From NCBI GenBank assembly GCA_028023455.1, contig JAQFVV010000030.1, positions 7,902,876-7,966,875 of the forward strand: a stretch of DNA of 64,000 nucleotides, in the 5' to 3' direction. This stretch comes from Epiperipatus broadwayi (taxonomy: Eukaryota; Onychophora; Udeonychophora; Euonychophora; Peripatidae). The stretch's first letter is position 1. Each line of letters starts with the position of its first letter. The notes beneath the pieces are model-generated. The model did not search any database, was not told the DNA's origin, and saw only the letters and a program-made list of their open reading frames with translations. Positions 21,831-33,329 of the stretch are shown piece by piece. A program made the translations under genes and the position numbers.

Positions 21831-22199
21831 TTATTTATTTATTTATTTTATACCATTGTTATATAGTTCCAATTAATTTCATATCTTCAAGTTCATAAAA
21901 AAGTTTTTTTTTGCCCAATAAAATTGTTTTGTTTTTTTTTTCTAAAAAAAAGTAATTATTGTAAATTCAATGTAAAGAAAAGAAAATGTCATGATAATAT
22001 TAATTCCGAGAAGAAATTTTATGAAAATGGCATCCAAAACAAAGGCTGATAAAAATATAAAATGAAAAAATGAAAATTTAAAGGAATGATTAGAGTATTG
22101 TTCTAAATTATATAAAACAGGTTTTAATGAAAGAAATGATGTATATATTAGAGTTAACTGAAATTTCACACATTATGTTACATTAATTTACTAAAGTGC

Positions 22200-22620
22200 T
22201 ACTTCATTGGAAGAAATTAAAAGAATAGTGAATTAATTGAATATTAAGAGCTTTGGAAATCACAGAATGGAGAATTCGAGAATTTTTGAATGGTGTGTAA
22301 TATTGCATGGAAGATGTAGTATCTAAAGCATAAACTAAATCATGCTTAATACCAATCTATACAAAGAATGCATAGTAGAATGTGAAAATTACTGAATTGT
22401 TGTGCTAATTAGTATTTTAGGCAAAATCTTAGTGAACAATTTAAATCAAGTTAAAAGATTAGGTAGAAGAATATTTGGCAAATAACAAGCTGGATTTAAA
22501 AAAAATAGGAGCATTACAAAACAGATATTATCACTCTATATAATTATAAAATATATTTTTGTTGGCTTTAAAAGGGCTTTGATAGGATTGACTAAAATAT
22601 GACTTAAGCTAAATTTGAAT
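22200..22620 (+). pseudogene. RT fragment of an RTE-like LINE
   Basis: Short frameshifted fragments match the RT fingers and palm seen in the intact element at 11.3 kb: ISILGKILVNN (compare LLSVLYKIFTK), then QAGFKKNRSITKQIL at about 22488-22530, and GFKRAFDRID (motif A-like) at about 22565-22595. Sequence after 22620, to about 23090, may be further decayed thumb and C-terminal region but I cannot align it by eye. Old, non-functional copy. Confidence 0.6.
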
Positions 22621-23157
22621 TGTATGGAATGAATAATAAATTTTGTTTAAGTAGTCATGAAAATGCATGTAAAAATTTGGAAGTTGTTTTGAAATTGGAG
22701 AAAACACAAGATAATAGGATTCATTTTCATGAAGCATATTTATCATATATCTGGAAAAAAAATTTGTATAACCAAAAAAATGTGGTGTCGTACATCAGTG
22801 CATATATAAGAATGAATAATTAAAAATTTCCAAGTGATATAATAATCATTGAAAAATATGATGAAACACAATATCAATGTCAAAGATGCCAAATGAGAAT
22901 GTAAGAACTAAAACAATGAATAGTAGTGCTTGTGAAAGAGAAAATGAAGGGAAAAATCAAATAAAGAAAAAAAAATATATAGTTTTGTGTATATCAAAAT
23001 TGATTTTGATTACAAAAAGGAAACAAAACTAAGATGAACTATATCTACAAACTATGAAGAGGATTTGAAAAAGCAATATTGTTACAAATCAACTTAGATC
23101 TGCCATAAAATAGGTAATAAAACATTCATTGTGAAGAATTTTGATATTTGAAAGAAT

Positions 23158-23672
23158 TGTTACTGTCATATCTGACCTTGCCTTCAGAAGTGGACTATTC
23201 CAGATTCCTTGCTTGATTGGCTAGCACCCAGTTGCTATCCAATGGGGATGAATCCTTCATTGGGGTTTGCAGTCTGAATCCGAGTGTTCTCAGTAAGGTA
23301 AGGGATCTGACTATAAGTAGTCAGCCTTTTTGGAGGCAAGGCAGAGAGCATTAACTTCTGTCAACTCTCCAGTGAAACCTCTTCACTAGTCACTACTGAT
23401 ACATCTACATAGTGAGGCAAGTTCACTTAGGACTGGAAACTGCTACAACTGCAGTTGACTCGAGGCAAGCTGTCTGAGTGCAGGGAAGAGTCCTAACTAG
23501 AACTGACTATTTCATTATTAATTGTATAAACTATATTTATATTATTGATTAACTAACATGTGTGTATTTCATAACTAATAAATTATACATATTAATTGTT
23601 GAGTAGTATATCATTACTTTTTCTGTTGGTTTAGTACCGAACCTGTAAATCAAGCCAAACACAACAGTTACA
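23158..23672 (+). mobile_element. Solo long terminal repeat, about 515 bp
   Basis: A GC-richer block bounded by imperfect inverted ends TGTTACTG (23158-23165) and CAGTTACA (23665-23672). It contains, in order, a TATA-like box (ctataagtag, 23311-23320), a compositionally distinct leader, and a polyadenylation signal AATAAA at 23577-23582. No gag or pol sequence adjoins either side, so this is a solo LTR left by recombination. A clean target-site duplication is not visible. Superfamily is not determinable from the LTR alone. Confidence 0.6.
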
Positions 23673-23689
23673 AAAAAAAATTAGTCATA

Positions 23690-24840
23690 TTCAAAAAAAG
23701 TTTCCAATAACAACAAATTTGTAACAAAAAAAAAAAAAAATTATAGAAAATTTGGATTTATATATTGAACAAATGATGATCAGAAACTAAAAAAAATTAT
23801 TTTTGGTACTACACAAAGCACCAATAAAAAATGAATAATTTACTGAATGATGCAAAGCTCATTTGCAGCAAGTCGGTCTTCTAATAAAAAGTAAATAAAA
23901 CTTGATGAAGAAAATATGTATATGGTCCTGTTTCCATGGTTTCTAATGATAATATTTATAATGAAATACTTTTATTAATATAATTATACGTTTTAATATT
24001 TAAACACATTTTTGTAAAAAAAAAAAAAAAAGTAAGCAAAAATTTATTTTAATATTTTTATTTTAGAAAATATTAATTTTTCTCATTTTATTTTTAATAG
24101 TGAAAATAAGTTATTTTTAAGTTGGATATAAAAATTCTAAAAAATGTTAAGAATTTTTTTACGGTCATGGATATATGCCTTAACTTTTAATTAAATTTAT
24201 ATTTTAGTGAGTTTTATTTCTAAAAGTGTACAGTTTGCTTGAGGACTTTATTCGTGTTATGGATTTATGAATTTTGATGCAGACATTCTAAACAAATATT
24301 AAACACAACAAAAGAAAGAATTCTAGATTAGTGAAGTTATTTGGAAAATGATAATAATTAGATTGGGTAGAACAGGAAAAGTCTAAATTAATATTATTTG
24401 ACAGACATTTTCTTCATTTTTATAATATTTTTTTTCCATGCAAAATTATTGTTGAAGAATCAGTGTATATATAAAATAAATTGCCATTCATTGTGTCAGG
24501 CTGTCAGGTAAATCATAAGATCTTTTCTTCTTAGTTAATTCTAAGTCTGTTTTTATTTATATATAACTATACAATTGCTTGATCTTACATGCTGAGTAAA
24601 TGATGAGAAACAAAAAAATAAATAAATTTTAGTATTGGCACAGGATGTGAATGAAAAGTGATGGGTCTTCTTTGGCTAAAAAACAATATGCCTATGGGGC
24701 CTGGCTGCATATTTTTTTGATGGTGATATTTATAAATGAAATATTGGGCATTAATTTTAAGGAGTAGTGAAAATTGAAAAATAAGTGAATTAGATTTTTT
24801 TTTTTAAAAGCATATCAAAAAGATCAATATTTAACATTTT
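23690..24840. other. AT-rich stretch, nothing recognised
   Basis: Low-complexity A/T-rich DNA with several long A runs and no supported feature. Confidence 0.5.
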
Positions 24841-25013
24841 GATCTAAAAGGTTTTCATTAAATGTTCTTTAATACACTGTACAGGCTTACACACACCTGC
24901 ACATACATACTGTAATATATAAGGGATTCGAACACCGACTTTCACATGACCCTCAACTCTCCATGCCATCTCATATTGCTGACCCACCTGATCACACACA
25001 TGTTGAAACGATA

Positions 25014-25074
25014 AATAATCACCCATATACGTATTTCGTGCTAAACCAGCAATCATCAGTTGGTCCAGATTACT
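25014..25074 (-). ncRNA. Type I hammerhead ribozyme, family A copy 1
   Basis: Minus strand: stem I 5' side AGUAAUC-UGG-ACCAA, core CUGAUGA (25059-25053), stem II UGCU/AGCA with loop GGUUU, GAAA (25037-25034), palindromic stem III AUACGUAU, then A17 at 25026 and stem I 3' side UGGGU-GAUUAUU. Stem I is five positions (one A-G mismatch in this copy) plus seven pairs separated by a three-base bulge. All core bases are intact. The 10.1/11.1 pair is U-C here, but copy 33.4 kb has G at 10.1 and this copy has C at 11.1, so the ancestor probably had G-C. Predicted cleavage lies between 25026 and 25025. Confidence 0.78.
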
Positions 25075-25506
25075 ATTTCGACACATATATACAATCAGTG
25101 CTCAGCTTTATATTAAGATAGCCAATCTTCATACTTTCATGGACAGGCTTCAAACAACTCCACCCCACAACTCTTTAACCATCCATTTCATTGAAAATCT
25201 GATGATGGAACATTCAAAGCCCATATTAGTGCCAAGGTTGTCATCCTATCCATGTTGTCATTAGTCATTCTGACCCCTTATGTACTGGAGAGTAATCCAT
25301 TTATGTACCTATATGAGGGATGGGCAGACCTTTAACGCACTGTTTCAATATGTAATTTAATACACTTTACAGGCTTTCACACACCTGCACATATATACTG
25401 TAATATATAAAAGATTCGAACTCAGACTTTCACATGATCCTCAACTCTCCATGCCATCTCGTACTGTTAACCCACCTGATTACACACATGTTGAAAAGAT
25501 AAATAG

Positions 25507-25590
25507 TCACCAATATACGTATTTCATGCTCTGGACCAATTGATGATTGCTGATTTAGCATGAAATACTGATATTGGTGATTATTTACCT
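25507..25590. ncRNA. Two facing family A hammerhead remnants at an inversion junction
   Basis: 25507-25530 is the 3' half of a minus-strand ribozyme (stem II end, GAAA, AUACGUAU, UUGGU). At 25531 the sequence switches strand, and a plus-strand copy runs through CUGGACCAA, UUGAUGA (core C3 changed to U), stem II UGCU/AGCA with loop GAUUU, GAAA and UUGGUGAUUAUU. Neither copy is complete. The inversion breakpoint falls inside the ribozyme. Confidence 0.7.
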
Positions 25591-25719
25591 TTTCAACATG
25601 GAAGTGATCAAGTGGGTCAGCAATATGAAATGGCATGGTGAGTTGAGGGACATGTGAAAGTGTGAGTTTGAATCCCTTATATATTACAGTGTATATATTG
25701 AAACAGTTCTATCCACCCA

Positions 25720-27500
25720 CCTGTTTCACGTATTTTACCCCCACACCTATCCATATGCCTGGTTTGAACCCTCCCAGAGTACCCATTTAAACAACCTTAA
25801 ATTACTATATATGCAAAATCACGTATATATATGCAAATGGTAAGTCTGTAATTTAATAGTATACGTATATATTACAGATTAAGAAATATTTTAGTTTAAA
25901 TTATTTAGCCAATTTTATTGTTATGTCATTGGTATATATTACAGATATGTATACATTTTATAAATATTTTTAGTTTAAATTATTTAGTCAATTTTATTGT
26001 TATGTTATTGAAATCGCATATGTATATAAGCCATTTCCTTTGCTATTCTGCATGTATGGTAATAAAAGTAGTTTTCTACTATCCAAAATAACTTAATTTT
26101 TGTAAACAACTTTTAAATTAGGTCACGCAATAGTCCTAAAATAGCGTGAACTTGATTTTATAAATCTAAAATGTTAATAACAAAATTCGCAGAATTTTAT
26201 AGTGTTGCCACAATAAACTGGAGGAAAAAAGCAGAAAAACAAAATCTAAATTAGTTGTCATAATTAAAAATGTTTTTCTAAAATAAATAAATGGGTTTTC
26301 TACTAGTTGTAGCTATTAAATATATTTTTCTAAAATAAACAAATGCAGACAAGCTTGTAAAATTAAACAGGTGGCCAGAGTTAGAAAGTATAAATACTTA
26401 AAGTTTTGTTGCCAAGGATCGATCATATATATAATAAGTGAATTGTAAACAGAAACCACGTTCATTTTATCTTCAAAATGGTGGGGTAGTAGGCCATAAC
26501 TCACCACCTCTCTCCTTACCGGATGGGAAGAACTTTGGACCGATAAAATATAATGCTGTACACCAGCAAAGCAGCCTGTGGAAAAACCTCCATTAACTTT
26601 AAATCATTGCCAAAAGTGTCAACTTATTATCGTCTCAAGTGCCCAGAACTGCAATGAAAACAGCTGACTGGTAAATTGATAAATTTTCACTCAGAGCTCT
26701 GTTCATAAACTGTGACTTTCAATTCTTTCTTTTAAAAGCTAGCTATTTATTAAATCTGCCTTTTCCAAACACCTTTCCTAAAATCTGCAAAGAAAACTGT
26801 TAATGTTTAAATCTTGTCTGATTGTAAAACTTGTGATATTGAATTCTCTTTAAAAATGTAAAACCCTAATAATCTATTTTAAACTAAATGTATAATTTTC
26901 TGTGGTCTTTTATGCCTATTTCTAATCTATCCAATTTATTCTATAATTTTATCATTTTGATATTATATGTATTTAATATGCCAAATAACTCGAAACCGCA
27001 AGCATTTATGTATAAGTATAATTTTAGCTTATCAATCTGTGAAGATAATTTCAAATTTTCGCTATAATAAATATTAAATAATTGAATTATTATTTTTCCC
27101 ACCCGCTGTTTTGAGATCATATTATTATTTTTACTGATTAATTTTTGGGTATTAATATTATAATAATCAGTCATTCTCTAGTTAAAATTGTAGTTTGCGT
27201 AACTCTAGTTATGAATTATAACTATTTATATATGTAACTCATACATCATAGGAACTAGCCACAGAGATATTCTCAAAGCATATTTTAATGTTTTATTCAT
27301 AATTACCCCGCAAATATGCTTTGTCCTCCTTAGATTTATATATGTTGAGATGTAGGTGATAATCTTAAACTAGGTTACTAATTAATTTAATCCCTAAATA
27401 GTATATTTGAAATACTAAATTTGAGAACTGGATTGTATAGATATGCAAATAGATGCTATCTATTTTTAAGATACGATAATATAATTTTACATATTTGCGT
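25720..27500. other. AT-rich stretch, nothing recognised
   Basis: No supported feature. A minor local duplication is visible around 25870-26000, where a sequence containing agtttaaattatttag(c/t)caattttattgttatgt(c/t)attg occurs twice about 80 bp apart. Confidence 0.5.
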
Positions 27501-27519
27501 TATATATGTATGAGTTGGG

Positions 27520-27690
27520 GATGTGTCCTTACTAAGTACGCAATGTACAATTATCTGCTTGCTGCATGATTCTTGATGAGTTGCTGGTGGAGGTCACATT
27601 TATCCACTTAGTTTGGGTAAAGCACACACTTTTAGAACTAGGGCACAAGGATCTAGATTTTTCATAATTAATGCTTATCTGACTCCCTGA
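27520..27690 (+). repeat. Dispersed repeat family D, copy 1
   Basis: Alignable by eye with 60695-60845: shared blocks include cttagtttgg, tttagaact(a/g)g, and the a(g)ggatc(t/c)agatt-type end, in the same order and spacing, at perhaps 60-65% identity. GC is slightly higher than its surroundings. Family is unknown and there is no ORF. Confidence 0.5.
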
Positions 27691-28504
27691 ACTACTAATG
27701 ATCCTATTAGTAGCAAGTTGAGTGGTTGTAGGGCAACCGAGCCTTTGGAGGCTGAAGCCTGTGAATAATCACCCATTTGCACCTTCTAGCTTTATTGATA
27801 TTTTAATATGTGTCATAGAGTATATAGGTAAACCTATCATAAACCAGTTTTCTCTCCCTTTATATTAAATGCTTATCTAGCATCAGTGTATACCCTAATC
27901 TAGGTTAACACACTAACTTGCCTATCTCTGAGCTTGACTATATGCTCAACTTAACTAGATATATATGTAGATACCATAGGAGCGCTATTAAGTTAGTTAT
28001 ATAACTTTGGCTATAAAGTTCCGTATGATTTAGCAGACTACATAAGAGCTAGAAATTTGGCATATTAACATAGGTGTAAACTTCAACATCGCACTATACT
28101 TTATTAAACACTTATAATGAGATATGTAACATTAATCTCATTAGTATCTCTCACATTCTCATTACATAATTGTGTATATTTTGATTTACTATTTTTTATT
28201 GTTTTATTAAATTAATAATATTTAAAATTATAACTCACTTCCCTATCTTTATTGTCCATGAGTTCATTTTATCTAACTCTAGATTTAATTGCACATACGT
28301 TATTATATCTATATGTAGATTATCCCATTATATTCCATAATCAATCATTGATATATTAATTAATCACTTAGTCATATGTGTGAATATCTGACCAAATCAG
28401 TGTTAAATTAGTTAATTTACAAGTCTTTTGTTTTACCCTGAGTGACTGCCAGACCGAGGTTAAATTGAATGTCTGTGTAAGTTGAGAAATGTCATCCATG
28501 TGGT

Positions 28505-28618
28505 GTTAGATGATTGAGCAGAGGTGAAAGGATTGAATGTTGGCCGGATTCTGGATCCCATCATCCGGATTCGATCAGCTTTAGTGTATTTTGCCTGTTT
28601 CGTGGAGGGACAATTCTT
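28505..28618 (+). repeat. tRNA-like SINE, family E copy 1, fused to a hammerhead unit
   Basis: Shares the order gattcga... gatcagctttagtgtattttgcctg ... accattacaa with 56822-56945 and, more weakly, 61640-61760. A B-box-like GATTCGA and a run to an internal conserved block suit a pol III SINE. Its 3' end (accattacaatatat) runs directly into the family A hammerhead unit starting at about 28619, so the two may form a composite. Confidence 0.55.
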
Positions 28619-28950
28619 ACCATTACAATATATATGCAGGTGGCTGTAAGCCTGTACAGTGTATTAAATTACATATTGAAACATAGTGCATTAAAGGTCT
28701 GCCCATCCCTTGCATATGTATGTAAATGGATTATTCTCTAGTACGAAGGGTCAGAATGACTAACGTCAATATGGGTAGGATGACAACCTTGGCACTAATG
28801 TGGACTTTAAAAGTTTTATCATCAGATTTTTAATGAAATGGATAGCTGAAAAATTGGTGGGTTGGAGTACTTTGAAGCCTGTGCATTAAAGTATGAAGAT
28901 TGGCTATCTTAATATAAAGCTGACCACTGATTGTATATATGTGTGGAGAT

Positions 28951-29013
28951 AGTAATCTGAACCAACTGATAATTGCTGGTTTAGCATGGAATACATATAT
29001 CAGTGATTATTTA
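28951..29013 (+). ncRNA. Degenerate hammerhead, family A copy at 29.0 kb
   Basis: Same layout as copy 1: AGUAAUC-UGA-ACCAA, CUGAUAA, UGCU/AGCA with loop GGUUU, then GGAA. Two core bases are changed (G8 to A and the GAAA to GGAA), so it should not cleave. Stem III is also disturbed (AUACAUAU then AUCAG). Confidence 0.7.
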
Positions 29014-29056
29014 TCTTTTCAACATGTGTGTGATTAGGTGGGTCAGCAATATGAGA

Positions 29057-29100
29057 TGGCATGGAGAGTTGAAAGTCGTGAAAGTCTGAGTTCGAATCCC
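29057..29100 (+). promoter_or_regulatory. Internal pol III promoter-like A and B boxes in family A
   Basis: TGGCATGGAGAG (A-box-like) and GAGTTCGAATCCC (B box, close to the GGTTCGANTCC consensus) separated by about 19 bp. The same pair occurs in the minus-strand units at 24.92-24.97 and 25.41-25.46 kb. Spacing is shorter than in most tRNA genes, so function is uncertain. It would allow RNA polymerase III transcription across tandem units. Confidence 0.45.
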
Positions 29101-29214
29101 TTATATATTAAATGTTGTTTATAAAATTGAATGAAAATAATTATATATTAATTATTCTTCTATTTCACATTGTTTTATATGTGTTAACATATCTTGCTTT
29201 TTATTTTACATTTT

Positions 29215-29400
29215 TGCTCTTTTTATTTTTATTTTTGCCTTTTTATTACAATATTTTTACAGTTTTAACTGTCTAGCAGTCAGTTTTGTTCAGAGTTAAA
29301 TAGTAAAAACAAGGATTTTATTTTTTATTTAGAATTGGCAGTTGAACTTTGAAGAAAACTGCTAGTTGGCTGTTACTGTAAATAATAATAATAAGACATT
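29215..29400. repeat. Imperfect foldback related to the 17-kb inverted repeat
   Basis: Contains actgtctagcagtcagttttgttcagagt on the plus strand and, about 100 bp later, an inverted relative (tttgaagaaaactgctagttggctgtta). Both resemble the outer hammerhead-like block of 16812-17982. Diverged, with no intact ribozyme core. Confidence 0.4.
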
Positions 29401-29409
29401 ATGCAAGGA

Positions 29410-31330
29410 ATGATACAATATTATAATAAATATATATTTCTATTAATATTTTTTGAGTTTTCTATATTAAATGCAAAAATGGCTTGAAGTTACTCTGTAT
29501 TTAAATCAAAATATTCAAACATAAAAAAATCACAAAAATATTAAAAATTTCTAGTTTCACTGTCCTTTAACTAATTTTTATAATTTTTAAAAAAAATTAT
29601 ATTTAAAAAGTATTAACTTTGGAGCAATACAATGTATAGTGGGGGAAAAAATTGGAAACTTAAAAAAATTGTTACAAATTATGATTGTAGACAGCATATG
29701 AATGAAAATAAAGAAGAAAAAAAACTATTGACAATTATAAATAGAGTGATCAGATGTCCCATATTATGTAAGATAGTAATGATTTTGAATGATATCCAGT
29801 TTCAGAACAGGATTCTATAAATAGCATGAATTTGCTAATGCTGGTGGTTATTAGGAAGACTCAGATATTTTTTGAATTTAGATAATCATGCATTATAGAA
29901 ATATGTTTTTTGTGAACTCATGCACATTGTGATACATGCAAGCAACTATTTTAATTTGCAGGATTAATGTTAATTGTTTGAATAGAACTTATTATGTAAC
30001 AGTATTTTTTTTTTTAGTCATCAAAGTTTTCTTGTTGCAAGCGATGGCATAGAAATCTGCTCATCTTAGTTATGAATCATAATAATAATAATTATTAATA
30101 ATCCAGTACAATAATTTTGAATACTGAAATAGCAGAGACAAAAGATTATTCTCAAAAAATCACATCTTGATTGTGTATGTTGTTACTTGCAATTAGTAAA
30201 AAAGATTTGCTATGGACTGAAAAGTAAATGATTGTTATTGCATTTGAAAAAATAAAAAGCAAATAAGCTATTTATCTATTTCATGGAATAATATGTTACT
30301 AGAATAAATTGTAAGGAGATCATTTTTTTACAAATATTTTTATTCTTTCATATATCAATGCCAATCCATTTTATCTGATTTGATATATGAAAGGTAAATA
30401 TATTTGCAAGATGATTCTTTAGAATCTGTTTGTAATTTTTTCCTAGTAACAAATGAGGACACGATTGTTTAATAAAGTATTTATATTACTATTACATATT
30501 TGATCTGCATTAAAAATCATTTATGTAGGATTAAAATTATTAGCATGTATTCTTTTGTATATATTTATTTATCGGGAAGAGGGGGGGTGAAATTTAGAAA
30601 TTTAACCATAGATATTACTTTTTTTTTTAAAGCAGGAATAAGGAACCTCCTTTGCCAAGGACTATTTGGATATTTACAATATCATTTGCAGGCCTTACAA
30701 AATTATCAATTTAAAAAATTAGCCTGCTATATTTGACCACACATTTAATTAATTTACCGTAAATCATTAGTGGTGGGCAATCTTTTCAACTTTTCCTTTT
30801 TAAATGAAGGCCATAATTTTTTTTCTGAATTTAAAATAAAGTAACTCCATTATTATTAATGACTATTGCACATTTAATGACAATTTTTCCAATTTGTCTT
30901 GTAACTCTTTTCTGTGACAAATTAATTCTGCAGCAGGTAGAATGCAGCCATTATAAATTTCCCTTCAGAAAATGGTTTCAAAGTTTCTGTTTTTTTTTTT
31001 TAAAGTAATTTGCCTTCATAGATTTTCTGACTTGTTTGATCTTTTTATGAGACATTTCAGCCATTTGATGAAGCTCCTATTTTAAGGTTTCCATTTTAAT
31101 ATTTCTTTCTTACTCAACGATTTTGCAATGACCACAGACATATCAAGAACATCAATTTACTATTTATTTCCATAAAAAAAAATGCTTTGATCTGTTTTTA
31201 TTGAAATACGCAAATGTGTCAATTTTATTTTTATCTTACTTGATCTAGTGATCATCATAATAATAAAATCACTAAAACTAAATGCTCTCAGCATTATATT
31301 AAATCTGCAGTCAGATAAACCACACAATAG
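29410..31330. other. AT-rich stretch, nothing recognised
   Basis: No supported feature. Small frames (for example 29632-29820 and 30500-30736) have no motif and no splice support. Confidence 0.5.
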
Positions 31331-31339
31331 AGATAATTT

Positions 31340-31800
31340 GTTGCAACTGATGAAATGAACTACAACTATTACAAGCGGTTTCTAAATAAAATAGACCCAA
31401 TTTGTCATGCCTGCTCTAGAGGAGAGGAGACCTTTAATCATCTGTTAAATATATGTCCAGGCTATAATGGTATTAGAAGTATCATCTCTCAACACTGCAT
31501 TATAGCAGTGGATAAAATCCTGGACATCAGGGGTTGTCTCTCCTCTGGAGACTTTACAGTTATCAGGTTATCTATTTTCCTGACATACGCTTTTTGGTAC
31601 ACAAGATGCAGGACAAAGTTCACACAACCAACACCGGACCCCAATACTATATTTTGTGATAAGCTCAAAGCTCTTCAAAACAAGGATAAGATATTATCCT
31701 CTAGATTTTTATTTATTAATACATGGAGCCTACTAGTATGGCCCACAGACTCTACATGAATATTGGACCTGATATATCCACATTGTAGTGTATCGTAAAT
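31340..31800 (+). pseudogene. LINE copy 3, C-terminal fragment
   Basis: An open frame of 134 codons (31355-31759) encodes the C-terminal domain of the LINE family at 1-1830. A knuckle C-x2-C...E-T-F...H...C (ICHACSRGEETFNHLL) lies at residues about 17-35, followed by FLTYAFWYTRC and an INTWSLL end just before the stop. Copy 1 has LYAFWCTWC and ATWSLL at the same places. This is the least damaged C-terminus of the family. The RT domain is absent, so the copy is 5'-truncated. About 300 bp after the stop may be its 3' UTR. Confidence 0.78.
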
Positions 31801-32079
31801 GAAGTAGTCTATGATGCAACATGCCGGATTCTACTAGAGAGTCTTTGATTTCACACTACATGTATCCCAGCTGATAAGTTAGCATTATTGGGCCAACCTT
31901 AAAAGGGGTGGTCTATACCAACAAAATGGAATGCATGTAATCATTTATCAACCTGCTAGTGCAGAGAATGGCTCTGGCATACATCTACCAGATCAATGTC
32001 AGCAATGGATGAGCCAACATTAACAAAGTGCATTTATTATTCATCTGTACAATTTTATTATGTCAATAAATATATTTTT

Positions 32080-33320
32080 AAAGTAAATTACTATAAAGGT
32101 TAGAGGTGAGAAAAAATCTTTGGTTCAATATTTGAACGTGTGTGTTTAAATAGAAGTTTTATGGAGAGCCATTTTATATATATTTATGAAAATGTTCAGG
32201 AGCCATATTGAGAAGTTATTCTCTTCTGTTTTAAAGTATTGTTTAAAAAAGTTTTTATAAAACATAATTCACTTATTATTTAAATGATGGGGGGGGGGGT
32301 GATGAAAAAGGAAGAACCGTTTTATTTTTCATAGCAAAGAAATATTAAAAAAATTCACAATGTTAGAAAAAAACTCACAGAAAAGAAACACTATAAAAAT
32401 TGTTTTTTTTTTTTTTGCAATTTATTAAAATAAGTAATTCATATTAAACTGGTTGAGAAACTTTTGTGGAACCTTTATAGATGATGATGTTCACTATGTT
32501 ACCTTGCTGAAAACTGCCATGGACGTACCATTTAGAAAAATCATCAACATATAAAGTAAAATTAAAGCTATATTTTTTTAAAGATGTCTTTGTATGGGAA
32601 ATTTGCAATAAATGTCATCTATTATAGATGATGGCACCCCATATAAGGAGTCTAGTAAAGAAGCATTGCTCCTATGAATGGTCAATTATTTAATCTTGAG
32701 GTTTTAGACAGAAAGAAAATGATAATGGCTAAAGCATAAGTGATTCCTTGTAAATACATTTAATACTATGTGTACTCAGTGGTCATTATTGCTTAAACAG
32801 CACTTTTCCTGAACATGATACAGTGATATACTTTATATGATTCTATTATATCAAATCATTCAGGTTTGAAATTTTTTTTAGTCAATGAGCATTTGCAACA
32901 TGTAGACTTCCCTTTTGTCAATTATCACTGTCAGCCATTGCAAGAATGCTTATTTTCATCACTACTGCCTATAAACATCATCTAAACCTATCATTGAACA
33001 AGAATTGTGAACTGTCCATTGTGCAGAATCCAATGACCATGCTTTTCTGAAACCCATTCAATTGCCAGTAGAATTGGTGAGAAAGATTCCAGTTTTCATT
33101 AGATTTTCTGAACAACACTTATTTGTTTGATGCATATATTAAAGAATGATTTTAAAATCTGTTGACTGGGCCACCATTAATCCCGATATTTTTACTGCTT
33201 ATTGTAAAAGAATAGATTATGTTTCATTGAAATTTCATAAATAAAGAAAATAAGTAAGATTCAAAGTTATAAATCTATTTATTATGGTAATCATAATGAC
33301 ATATTCTATAAACATCAGCA
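32080..33320. other. AT-rich stretch with a G10 run
   Basis: No supported gene. A poly-G run (32288-32299) and several poly-A/T runs. Confidence 0.5.
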
Positions 33321-33329
33321 CTGACATTC

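Larger units (their letters stand above)
24858..25700 (-). mobile_element. Tandem hammerhead repeat array, family A (488-bp unit) ending in an inversion
   Basis: Two tandem units on the minus strand: aatacactgt/aatacacttt at 24871 and 25359, the B-box region at 24923 and 25411, and the ribozyme GAAA at 25034 and 25522. All three markers are 488 bp apart. The second unit is cut inside the ribozyme at about 25530 and joined to an oppositely oriented copy (25531-25690), giving a hairpin with arms of about 125 bp. Each unit has one ribozyme and, downstream, an A-box-like TGGCATGGAGAG and B box GTTCGAATCCC (minus strand). No ORF. This architecture matches a retrozyme or hammerhead SINE. Confidence 0.82.
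28619..29110 (+). mobile_element. Single family A hammerhead repeat, near unit length
   Basis: One unit of about 490 bp in plus orientation, matching the array at 24.9-25.7 kb across its whole length (for example gcctgtacagtgtattaaatt, ggtctgcccatccc, ggtaggatgacaaccttggc). It starts and ends at the same point of the unit (atta|ca), as expected if a monomeric or circular-permuted RNA was inserted. Its ribozyme (28951-29013) is degenerate. An A-box-like TGGCATGGAGAG (29057-29068) and a B-box-like GAGTTCGAATCCC (29088-29100) are present. Confidence 0.75.

Noticed and set aside
24975-25025. CTGATCA...GAAACG on the plus strand next to the family A ribozyme, as a second hammerhead
   Set aside because: Position 8 is C, not G, and the would-be stem II and stem III do not pair. 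The true ribozyme is on the minus strand.
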